From an uncultured Erysipelotrichaceae bacterium (lineage in GTDB: Bacteria > Bacillota_I > Bacilli_A > RFN20 > CAG-288), in assembly GCA_902771745.1 (NCBI GenBank), contig CACXYG010000072.1, positions 1 through 7,066 of the forward strand: a stretch of 7,066 bases of DNA. Reading direction: 5' to 3'. The position numbers were made by a program, and so were the translations under genes. The notes under the pieces are model-generated. The model was given only the letters and a program-made list of their open reading frames with translations. It was not told the DNA's origin and did not search any database. Below are positions 1 to 5,706 of the stretch, piece by piece (within the stretch, counting starts at the first letter, position 1; every line of letters begins with the position of its first letter).

Positions 1-1224
1 ATAGAAGGATGAGACATCCATGATGGCATCAAGGAAGTAGGTAAAGACGATGATATATAGTCTTAGTCGACCGGCAAGTATGGCGTTAGATGTAGAGACA
101 CCCTCGCTTTCGGTGATAAAAACCTTTAATAGTGGATCAGAAGCAAAAAAGACGATGATAGAGCAGACAAAGCAGGCAATTTCTGCCCAGATCAAAGAAT
201 ACCAGAAGATCTTCTTGATGTTCTCTTTCTTGTTGGCACCATAGTTTTGACTAGCAAAACTTGTAGCAGCGGTAGCAAAGGCTTCAACAAAGGCGTAGAC
301 ATAACCTTCAATCGTAGAAGAGGCGGCATTACCAGCGACGACTTCATTGACGCTGATCGGTACGTTATTGATTACTTCACTTGTAAGACTATATAAAGAA
401 GACTGAATTAAGACACCAGGAATATAGAAGCCAAGACCCTGAATACCAGAAGGAAGACCGATACGGATGATGGACTTTAAGGAAACAGAGTCCATCTTCA
501 TATCTCTAAGATGAAGGGAGACATAGCCTTTCTTGTTGAGGAATAACCATAAGACGACAAGAAAAGCGGAGACAGCTTCACTAAGCACGGTTGCCCAGGC
601 AACACCAAGAACATCACCTTTTAAGACGATGACAAAAAGTAAATCAAAGCCGACGTTCGCAATACCGGTGATGATCAAGATATAAAGTGGTGTTTTGGAA
701 TCTCCTAAGGCTCTTAGAATCTGGGAGCCATAGTTGTAGATCATCAAAAATGGTAGACCAAAGAAGTAGACCTGGAGATAGAGGGTGGCTTTCTCAAGAA
801 TATCGACTGGGGTACCCATCCATTTAAGAAGAGTCGGAGAGACAAAATATCCGATGATACCGATAAAGACACCTGTGATCAGACTTAAGACCATCGAAGT
901 GTGAAGACACTTGGAGGCTCTTAATTTATCATTGGCGCCTTTAGCATTGGCCATGACGACATTCGCACCCATGGAAAAAGAGACAAAAAAGACGATGACG
1001 AGATTGATCAAAGCGGTGTTAGAACCAACCGCAGACATGGAATTAGCACCACCACCAAATTGGGCGACCGTGTAAAGATCAACGGTCGAATAAAGCAGTT
1101 GAAGAATGGTGGTAATGGCCATAGGAAGAGCAAAAAGAGGTAGCTTCCAAAAGAGATTTCCGCTGGTTAAATCCATTTCACCAAAAGGGTGTTTGGCCAT
1201 TGGTTTGATACGTGTGTTTTTCAT
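1..1224 (-). CDS. MATE-family multidrug/toxin efflux transporter, C-terminus cut by window edge
   Basis: Reading the minus strand from the ATG at 1224 gives 408 codons with no stop before base 1, so the last few dozen residues (the family is usually about 440-460 long) lie outside. The protein is an integral membrane exporter; MATE members extrude drugs or metabolites using H+ or Na+ gradients, but the substrate cannot be told here. Family hallmarks seen: the N-terminal MDLTSGNLFWKLPLFALP (residues 17-34), a MSAVGSNTALINL block (63-75), SMGANVV (84-90), RALGDSKTP after the fourth helix or so (171-179), the second-half entry IRIGLPSGIQ (253-262), and SFASQNYGANKKENIKK (322-338). An in-frame TAA at 1237-1239 bars a longer N-terminus. 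Met1 is chosen, but Met9 and Met17 are possible; none has a Shine-Dalgarno site. No regulator gene adjoins it, and the upstream gene ends in its own terminator, so it is probably transcribed alone. Confidence 0.93.
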   Translation of the reverse strand, partial: MKNTRIKPMAKHPFGEMDLTSGNLFWKLPLFALPMAITTILQLLYSTVDLYTVAQFGGGANSMSAVGSNTALINLVIVFFVSFSMGANVVMANAKGANDKLRASKCLHTSMVLSLITGVFIGIIGYFVSPTLLKWMGTPVDILEKATLYLQVYFFGLPFLMIYNYGSQILRALGDSKTPLYILIITGIANVGFDLLFVIVLKGDVLGVAWATVLSEAVSAFLVVLWLFLNKKGYVSLHLRDMKMDSVSLKSIIRIGLPSGIQGLGFYIPGVLIQSSLYSLTSEVINNVPISVNEVVAGNAASSTIEGYVYAFVEAFATAATSFASQNYGANKKENIKKIFWYSLIWAEIACFVCSIIVFFASDPLLKVFITESEGVSTSNAILAGRLRLYIIVFTYFLDAIMDVSSFY

Positions 1225-1235
1225 AGAACAACAAT

Positions 1236-1241
1236 ATTATG
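1236..1241 (-). promoter_or_regulatory. candidate -10 box of the MATE gene
   Basis: On the minus strand CATAAT (5 of 6 to TATAAT) lies 11 bases before the MATE ATG, overlapping a second AT hexamer, TAATAT, at 1234-1239. I find no convincing -35 at 16-18 bases. If it is used, the transcript would start only a few bases before the ATG. The rest of the 1225-1402 gap shows only a weak palindrome, GGTAA-N6-TTACC at 1322-1337, too short to call an operator. Confidence 0.25.
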
Positions 1242-1402
1242 ATGATTTACTTCAAAAAACGATATCAAATGTTTTTAAAAAGCGGTTCCACTATCACTTC
1301 ATCAAGGTAAAGAGAAAACATGGTAACTGAAATTACCTAATAGATGATATAGATTAAATGACTTTGAAATCTAATAAAAAGATAGGTTAACAACTTTATA
1401 AT

Positions 1403-1429
1403 AAAAACTAGGCGTGTTTTCACGCCTAG
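1403..1429 (-). terminator. intrinsic terminator of the six-helix membrane protein gene
   Basis: On the minus strand CTAGGCGTG (1429-1421), loop AAAA (1420-1417) and CACGCCTAG (1416-1408) form a perfect 9-bp GC-rich stem. It is followed at once by TTTTT (1407-1403) and more AT sequence. The stem begins 5 bases after the TAA stop at 1435-1437. Only the minus strand has the T-tract after the stem in the direction of a nearby gene. Confidence 0.92.
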
Positions 1430-1434
1430 CAATA

Positions 1435-2505
1435 TTACTCTTTCGTCTCTTCGGCCTTTTTCTCGATCTTTCGATTGGCAAAAATCATCAGATAGCCAAC
1501 GACATAACCACCGGTGATTGCAAAGTCAAAGAAGAGGCTGATCCAAGTGTGAACTTGGGATGGGTCGATGATCAGAGATATGATTTCTGCAACTAAGGAT
1601 ATCGCTGAAAGGATCACCATGACGGTCAAACCGACTCTGCGATCTTTTCTGCCGACGTAGAAGGCGATTGCAAAACCGCCCGCTAGGAAGTTGATGACAG
1701 AAGCGATGAGATAGGAAGTGAGGAGGATAACTGTTGATAAGATATCTCCTTCAGCTGTAAAGAGTGTGGAAATATTGACAAGAAGGCTACCAAAGCCAGC
1801 TGCAATCATCGCCGAACCGGTGATCAGTAACAAGCGATAACCGACCTTCTTTAAAATGGTTTCGTTTACCCATTTTTTGAGCATTTCAGCTTTCGTTTCT
1901 TCGCATAAGACATTGTTCTGATCATCAAAAAAAGTGATCTTGGATATCTTGTTTCTGATTCGTATATCCAGCTCGACTTTCTCACTGGGTTGTAAGAAGG
2001 CGAGACCAACGGCTTCCCAGATGAAGACTGTACCAAGAATGTCGATGACTTCGACAATCAGGTCACGATAGTTGCCATCAAACCAGTTGTTGACTTCCCC
2101 AACTCCCATAAAGAGAAGAACCAGAATACCGATGACGGTCATCACGATGGCTAAAAAGAAGTTACGATTTTTCTCTTTAAAACCAGAATAGTGATTCAAT
2201 TCCATGGAATCATTTAATGCGTTCATCAATATTTTAGGATCATAGGATTGATAATCCTTGATTCTAAATTCAAAGATCGCATGATAATCCGGTGGTATCA
2301 TCTTCAAGAATTTGCCCATCTCTTCAATCAAGTTGTGATGGATGATGGGATAACTGAAATCCGGTTGAATATGAGGCATCAATAAATCAGAGGTCGTATC
2401 ATACGACAACTGAAAAGTCACTTCCTTGGTCTGGAAGTTGACAGGATAATATTTATCTAACAGTTGTAACTGGCGAGAATTTTTTAAATCGTTATTGTCT
2501 TTCAT
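1435..2505 (-). CDS. uncharacterised six-helix membrane protein
   Basis: This 356-residue protein is not one I can name. A soluble N-terminal part (about 1-114) is followed by two membrane segments (about 116-134 and 149-171), a second soluble stretch (172-222) and four more helices (about 223-246, 257-284, 291-313 and 321-343) with a short charged tail, KIEKKAEETKE. There is no signal peptide. Features that look conserved rather than random are FEFRIKDYQSYDP (78-90), followed by a segment running into helix 1, and IDILGTVFIWEAVGLAFLQ (154-172) in helix 2. The latter resembles, from memory only, a WEA-containing stretch in other uncharacterised bacterial membrane proteins. The 172-222 stretch contains strand-like KISKITFFDD. 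AAGGAA at 2511-2516 lies 5 bases before the ATG and supports the start. The gene has its own terminator and a candidate promoter, so it is probably monocistronic. Existence is certain; function is unknown. Confidence 0.9.
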   Translation of the reverse strand: MKDNNDLKNSRQLQLLDKYYPVNFQTKEVTFQLSYDTTSDLLMPHIQPDFSYPIIHHNLIEEMGKFLKMIPPDYHAIFEFRIKDYQSYDPKILMNALNDSMELNHYSGFKEKNRNFFLAIVMTVIGILVLLFMGVGEVNNWFDGNYRDLIVEVIDILGTVFIWEAVGLAFLQPSEKVELDIRIRNKISKITFFDDQNNVLCEETKAEMLKKWVNETILKKVGYRLLLITGSAMIAAGFGSLLVNISTLFTAEGDILSTVILLTSYLIASVINFLAGGFAIAFYVGRKDRRVGLTVMVILSAISLVAEIISLIIDPSQVHTWISLFFDFAITGGYVVGYLMIFANRKIEKKAEETKE

Positions 2506-2526
2506 AGGTATTCCTTATACTGGAAT

Positions 2527-2555
2527 ATTCTAACAACTTTAAAAAAGCCTTACAA
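2527..2555 (-). promoter_or_regulatory. candidate promoter of the six-helix membrane protein, overlapping the upstream terminator
   Basis: On the minus strand TTGTAA (2555-2550, 4 of 6 to TTGACA) and TAGAAT (2532-2527, 5 of 6 to TATAAT) are separated by exactly 17 bases. Transcription would begin near 2520, leaving a short leader that contains the AAGGAA ribosome site at 2516-2511. The -35 lies inside the 3' arm of the cyclase gene's terminator and the spacer contains its T-tract. Confidence 0.5.
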
Positions 2556-2571
2556 CCTCAAGTTGTAAGGC
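2541..2571 (-). terminator. intrinsic terminator of the GGDEF gene
   Basis: Minus strand GCCTTACAAC (2571-2562), a 5-base loop, and GTTGTAAGGC (2556-2547) form a perfect 10-bp stem. It is followed directly by TTTTTT (2546-2541). The stem starts 10 bases after the TAA stop of the cyclase gene. Confidence 0.93.
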
Positions 2572-2581
2572 AAATATAGAT

Positions 2582-4438
2582 TTATTCTTCGTAGTATTCG
2601 GCCATAGTGGAATAGAAGATATCACCATAATAAGGAGAAGTAACTCTTCTACCGATCTTCATGACACGAATTTTCTTACCCGTCTTGGTCTGCGCTCTGA
2701 AGACAATATGACCGATCTTGGTCAACGGATTATATCCGACCTGGTCTTCAATCTGACTTAAGATAAAATCACGATCCTCAGCACAGATGAGATTGGCAAA
2801 ATTGCCGGAACAATAATTCAAGAAGTCAGCCAAATCCTTACATTCAAAGAGATGGATGATGAAGTCATTGGCATAGAGAATCTGACCTGGTCTTTCACAT
2901 TTATAAATTAAGATGGCAGATGGAATATTGCTTGCAATATCCTTGAAAGCAAATCCTAATTTAGTACGAAGACTTAAATTATCATCTTTTAGATATCTCT
3001 CACAGTGATTCTTGCCTTTCAACTTAGCAGCATATAAAGCGGAGTCGGCAGCAGAATTCAGTTTATGAAGCGTGTTGCCATCTTCTGGATACTGGGCGTA
3101 ACCCATAGAGATGGTGAAGGAATAACGTTGACCTTCATAGAAGAAGGACTGGTCCAACTTCGAGAACTGTTCGATCAAAGGAAGAGATTCTTCAATGGTG
3201 GTGTTTTCTAGTAAGACACAGAATTCATCGCCACCGGTACGACCATAGCAGCACTTGTTGTTGAAGAACTTGGCGATATTCTTGGCTAACTGCTGTAAGG
3301 TTTTGTCACCGACATTATGTCCGTATAAGTCATTGACGAACTTGAAGTCATCGATATCTAAGACGACACCGACACAGTTTTCTTGTTTATGAGACTTCAT
3401 GTAGCGTTCGACATTTTCCAAATAACCACCACGGTTATAGATACCGGTCAGGGAATCTAAATGGGAGAGGTTATGAAGATGAACCATGGAGTTATGAAGA
3501 TTGATTCTCATACTTAAGAAGAAGGATAAGGTTGGGAAGAGACCCTTTAAGTCATACTCATCATTGAGTTCATAGTTATCTGCGCCAAGATAGGCGATCA
3601 AATTGCCAACGTTATCTTTTAACGGCAGACCAAAGGTCTTATGGATATCTAATTTCTTTAATTCATGTGGATCGATACCGTAATTCTCTTTCAAACCATC
3701 GATATCCGTGATTTCCAAATATCCCTCACTGTTGACGGGAATCATATTCCATTCATGAATGGTCGTATCAAATTTGCGGCCGACAAGATATTTCTTGTTG
3801 GAATCTACACCGATCTTACAGACTTCCACCAGGGTATCGATGGTGTTTTCATGGATTTCATAAAGGAAAATACGTTCTGAACGGAACACCGGAACTAAGG
3901 ATTCCAAAACATATTGAATGGCATTTTCATGCGATTGATTATTGGATAAGGCCTTTGAGATACTCAATAAGAGGTTGGCCGTCTTGTTCTTATGTTCTAA
4001 AGCGACAATCTCTTTTGTCTCCGTATCGATGTTGAAGAAGGAGTAGACGAAATAACCATATAATTTATCGACAGGGGAAATGATATAGGTGACATGGCAC
4101 TTGGCAATTGGGTCATAAAACTTGTCGTGAATGGTTTCTCTTAAGATAGCAGCCTGGTAGGCTTGAGTAAACCAGCGGCCAGACGTGTTAGAGCCAAAGA
4201 AGGAATTGAATGTCTGAGTAGAGAAAAACTCACGGGATTTATGAGCCCAGTCACAATACTTTTGGTTGACATAGATATACTTGGAATCTATGACACTCTC
4301 CTTGTCTTCCGATAAGATTACTTTAAAAACGCCAAACGCTAAAGCTGAGGAGTCGATGAAGGTGGGAATGTGGTTGAGTATTTCTTCCTCAGATAAATCG
4401 ACGATGACATCTTCTTGATTCAATGTTTCCTGTTGCAT
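2582..4438 (-). CDS. soluble PAS-GAF-GGDEF-PAS diguanylate cyclase
   Basis: This 618-residue protein is predicted to make cyclic di-GMP from two GTP in the cytoplasm; no membrane segment or signal peptide is seen. Order of domains: PAS-like (about 28-140, with YIYVNQKYCDW), GAF-like (about 152-312), GGDEF (about 324-483) and a second PAS-like domain (about 500-618, with ILYANDFIIHLFEC and ICAEDRDF). The catalytic parts are intact: DSLTGIYNRGGYL (328-340), DIDDFKFVNDLYGHNVGD (361-378) and the GGDEF signature at 402-406. By alignment to PleD, D361 and D404 are the metal ligands and N369 and D378 bind guanine. The inhibitory RxxD site five residues before GGDEF is NNKC (393-396), so product inhibition through it is not expected. 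No EAL or HD-GYP domain is attached. An in-frame TAA at 4451-4453 limits the start. No Shine-Dalgarno precedes the ATG; an AGGAA inside codons 3-5 is too close to TTG codon 6 to suggest that start. Confidence 0.95.
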   Translation of the reverse strand: MQQETLNQEDVIVDLSEEEILNHIPTFIDSSALAFGVFKVILSEDKESVIDSKYIYVNQKYCDWAHKSREFFSTQTFNSFFGSNTSGRWFTQAYQAAILRETIHDKFYDPIAKCHVTYIISPVDKLYGYFVYSFFNIDTETKEIVALEHKNKTANLLLSISKALSNNQSHENAIQYVLESLVPVFRSERIFLYEIHENTIDTLVEVCKIGVDSNKKYLVGRKFDTTIHEWNMIPVNSEGYLEITDIDGLKENYGIDPHELKKLDIHKTFGLPLKDNVGNLIAYLGADNYELNDEYDLKGLFPTLSFFLSMRINLHNSMVHLHNLSHLDSLTGIYNRGGYLENVERYMKSHKQENCVGVVLDIDDFKFVNDLYGHNVGDKTLQQLAKNIAKFFNNKCCYGRTGGDEFCVLLENTTIEESLPLIEQFSKLDQSFFYEGQRYSFTISMGYAQYPEDGNTLHKLNSAADSALYAAKLKGKNHCERYLKDDNLSLRTKLGFAFKDIASNIPSAILIYKCERPGQILYANDFIIHLFECKDLADFLNYCSGNFANLICAEDRDFILSQIEDQVGYNPLTKIGHIVFRAQTKTGKKIRVMKIGRRVTSPYYGDIFYSTMAEYYEE

Positions 4439-4450
4439 AAGACTAAGAGT

Positions 4451-4481
4451 ATTATACGTTATTAGAACACATAAAGTACAA
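4451..4481 (-). promoter_or_regulatory. candidate promoter of the GGDEF gene
   Basis: A perfect TATAAT lies on the minus strand at 4456-4451, only 12 bases before the ATG at 4438. The nearest -35-like element, TTGTAC (4481-4476), is weak (3 of 6) and 19 bases away. The -10 therefore carries most of the evidence. With the usual 6-7 base distance to the start of transcription, the leader would be about 5-6 bases, so this mRNA may be nearly leaderless, in keeping with the lack of a ribosome site. Confidence 0.55.
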
Positions 4482-4632
4482 CTATTTTTTTACACTTGTT
4501 TCATAAATGGGACGTATTGATGAGAATGTCTACTGCTGTCTTATAAAAAACAAATCGTTTGTAACACCAGATATTACAGAATACCGAATTGTGACCTTTC
4601 CTCTATATTTTGAAAGAAACTTCTATATGAAA

Positions 4633-4665
4633 GTTTATAAAATGTTGTACAATGGTTTTATAAAC
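4633..4665 (+). promoter_or_regulatory. inverted repeat in the DegV-gene promoter, possible operator
   Basis: GTTTATAAAA (4633-4642) and TTTTATAAAC (4656-4665) are perfect 10-bp inverted copies separated by 13 bases. The spacer contains an 8-bp palindrome, TTGTACAA (4645-4652). TACAAT (4648-4653, 5 of 6 to the -10 consensus) sits in the spacer and TATAAA hexamers lie in both arms, so the core promoter probably lies here, although no good -35 is seen. The repeat ends 5 bases before the AGGAAGG ribosome site at 4671-4677. It could be a repressor site or simply an AT-rich promoter that happens to be symmetrical. Confidence 0.45.
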
Positions 4666-4685
4666 ACAAAAGGAAGGGCAATCTC

Positions 4686-5537
4686 ATGAGCAATATTTGT
4701 ATTTCCAGTGATTCTACCTCTGATTTGACCAAGAAAATCTTACAAGAAAGACACATTCCGATCATTCCTCTCCATGTTTTATTAGGGAAAGATGAATATT
4801 CCGATGGTGTGGATATCACACCAGCGAATATCTTTGCCTTTGTCAAAGAAAACAACATCTTACCAAAGACGAGTGCAACCTCGGTCTTTGAATTCCATCA
4901 GTATTTTGAAAATTTATTGAAAGAATATGACTATGTCATTCATTTTGATATCAGCAGTGAAATCTCTTCTACCTATCAAAACGGTTGTCTAGCTGCGGAG
5001 GAATTCAACGGTCGCGTCAAAGTCATCGACTCGAGAAATCTCTCTACCGGTATCGGTGCTTTGGTCTTGAAGGCTTGCGATATGAGAGATGAAGGCAAAT
5101 CTTTTGAAGAGATCTGTGCCTGGGCGGAGAAGAAGAGATTTGAAGTTCAGACTTCCTTTGTCGTCGACACGGTCGACTATCTCCATAAAGGTGGCAGATG
5201 TTCTTCGGCTGCTTTATTGGCTACCAGATTATTTGGTATTCATCCATCCATCGATATGAGAGATGGGAAACTCATCGCGGATGAGAAGTATCGTGGCTCT
5301 TTAAAGAAGTGCATTGAGAAATATGTTCTCAAGCTCAAAGTGAAATATCCAAAGTATGATAAGACGAGATGCTTCATCACTCATTCTTCCTGCAGTGATG
5401 AGATTGTTAATGACATCGTCGAGCTTGTGAAAAACAACTTCGAATTTGAAGAAATCATCCCGACGTTTGCTGGTAGTGTCATCACTTCGCATTGCGGACA
5501 GGGTACGCTTGGTGTTCTCTTCTTGAAAGAAGAATAA
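4686..5537 (+). CDS. DegV-family (FakB-like) fatty-acid-binding protein
   Basis: At 283 residues this matches the normal length of the DegV family. Characterised members (FakB) hold a fatty acid so that the kinase FakA can phosphorylate it for phospholipid synthesis; that role is inferred here. Family marks in order: ISSDSTSDLT (6-15), YSDGVDIT (38-45), PKTSATS (60-66), the HFDISSEISSTYQN loop (86-99), VIDSRNLSTGIG (113-124), the VDTVDYLHKGGRCS block (160-173), FGIHPSIDMRDGKL (183-196) and ITSHCGQGTLG near the end (266-276). It is cytoplasmic, with no signal or membrane segment. AGGAAGG (4671-4677), 8 bases before the ATG, fixes the start. It is divergent from the GGDEF gene and followed by a terminator, so it is probably transcribed alone. 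No fakA-like gene lies in the window; many Bacillota carry several unlinked DegV paralogues with different lipid preference. Confidence 0.95.
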   Translation: MSNICISSDSTSDLTKKILQERHIPIIPLHVLLGKDEYSDGVDITPANIFAFVKENNILPKTSATSVFEFHQYFENLLKEYDYVIHFDISSEISSTYQNGCLAAEEFNGRVKVIDSRNLSTGIGALVLKACDMRDEGKSFEEICAWAEKKRFEVQTSFVVDTVDYLHKGGRCSSAALLATRLFGIHPSIDMRDGKLIADEKYRGSLKKCIEKYVLKLKVKYPKYDKTRCFITHSSCSDEIVNDIVELVKNNFEFEEIIPTFAGSVITSHCGQGTLGVLFLKEE

Positions 5538-5557
5538 AACAACTATCTCATAATAAC

Positions 5558-5593
5558 AAATAGCATGTTCGATAAAACGGAACATGCTATTTT
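5558..5593 (+). terminator. probable intrinsic terminator of the DegV-family gene
   Basis: AAATAGCATGTTC (5558-5570) and GAACATGCTATTT (5580-5592) form a perfect 13-bp stem with a 9-base loop, 21 bases after the TAA stop. The following T-run is short (the last arm bases plus TTTTC), so it is weaker than the two minus-strand terminators. There is no T-tract on the other strand, so it serves the plus direction only. Confidence 0.75.
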
Positions 5594-5685
5594 CTATTGG
5601 TATCTAGAAGTGCGATAACGAACGATAAGTTTTAAATAGTTCGATAAAATAGGCTAAAAGTCAAACAAAAGTGGTATAATCGAAC
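5567..5685 (+). repeat. GTTCGAT / CGATAA repeat cluster upstream of the importer operon
   Basis: CGATAA occurs four times on the plus strand, at 5570, 5613, 5623 and 5642. The second and third copies are exactly 10 bases apart, one helical turn. The longer word GTTCGAT occurs at 5567-5573 and 5639-5645, and its inverse ATCGAAC at 5679-5685, overlapping the end of the -10 box. The copies from 5613 on surround the importer promoter and could be binding sites for a transcription regulator. The first copy lies in the preceding terminator and may be coincidental. Confidence 0.4.
5672..5680 (+). promoter_or_regulatory. extended -10 promoter of the importer operon
   Basis: TGGTATAAT is an extended -10 (TGn) with a perfect TATAAT at 5675-5680. 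The bases where a -35 should lie (about 5652-5657) do not resemble TTGACA, which is common for extended -10 promoters or those needing an activator. The predicted start near 5687 gives a leader of about 20 bases that contains AGGAG at 5691-5695. Confidence 0.7.
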
Positions 5686-5706
5686 CGTTTAGGAGATATC
5701 TATCAA

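Noticed and set aside
1106..1330. 74-codon plus-strand frame
   Set aside because: Its first half is antisense to the well-supported MATE coding sequence and its second half crosses the MATE upstream region; it has no ribosome site and low-complexity content.
1322..1337. GGTAA-N6-TTACC inverted repeat upstream of the MATE gene
   Set aside because: The arms are only five bases long and about 100 bases from the MATE start, with no promoter element that it clearly overlaps.
4517..4547. Alternative DegV-gene promoter: TTGATG (4517-4522) and TATAAA (4542-4547), followed by the small palindrome ACAAA-TCG-TTTGT (4550-4562)
   Set aside because: The 19-base spacer is long, and the leader of about 130 bases it implies shows no riboswitch-like structure. 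It is possible as a secondary promoter but not supportable.
4560..4578. TGTAA-N9-TTACA inverted repeat
   Set aside because: Five-base arms in AT-rich DNA are expected by chance, and it is not positioned on a recognised promoter.
4439..4685. Cyclic di-GMP riboswitch or other structured leader near the GGDEF gene
   Set aside because: The leader toward the GGDEF gene is only about 12 bases, and the DegV side has no paired GC-rich helices characteristic of such elements.
4507..4689. 60-codon plus-strand frame ahead of the DegV-family gene
   Set aside because: It runs through the DegV promoter, inverted repeat and ribosome site, overlaps the DegV start codon, has no ribosome site of its own, and its product resembles nothing I know.
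5301..5585. 94-codon minus-strand frame
   Set aside because: It is almost entirely antisense to the DegV-family gene, which has clear family motifs, and its start lies in the DegV terminator.
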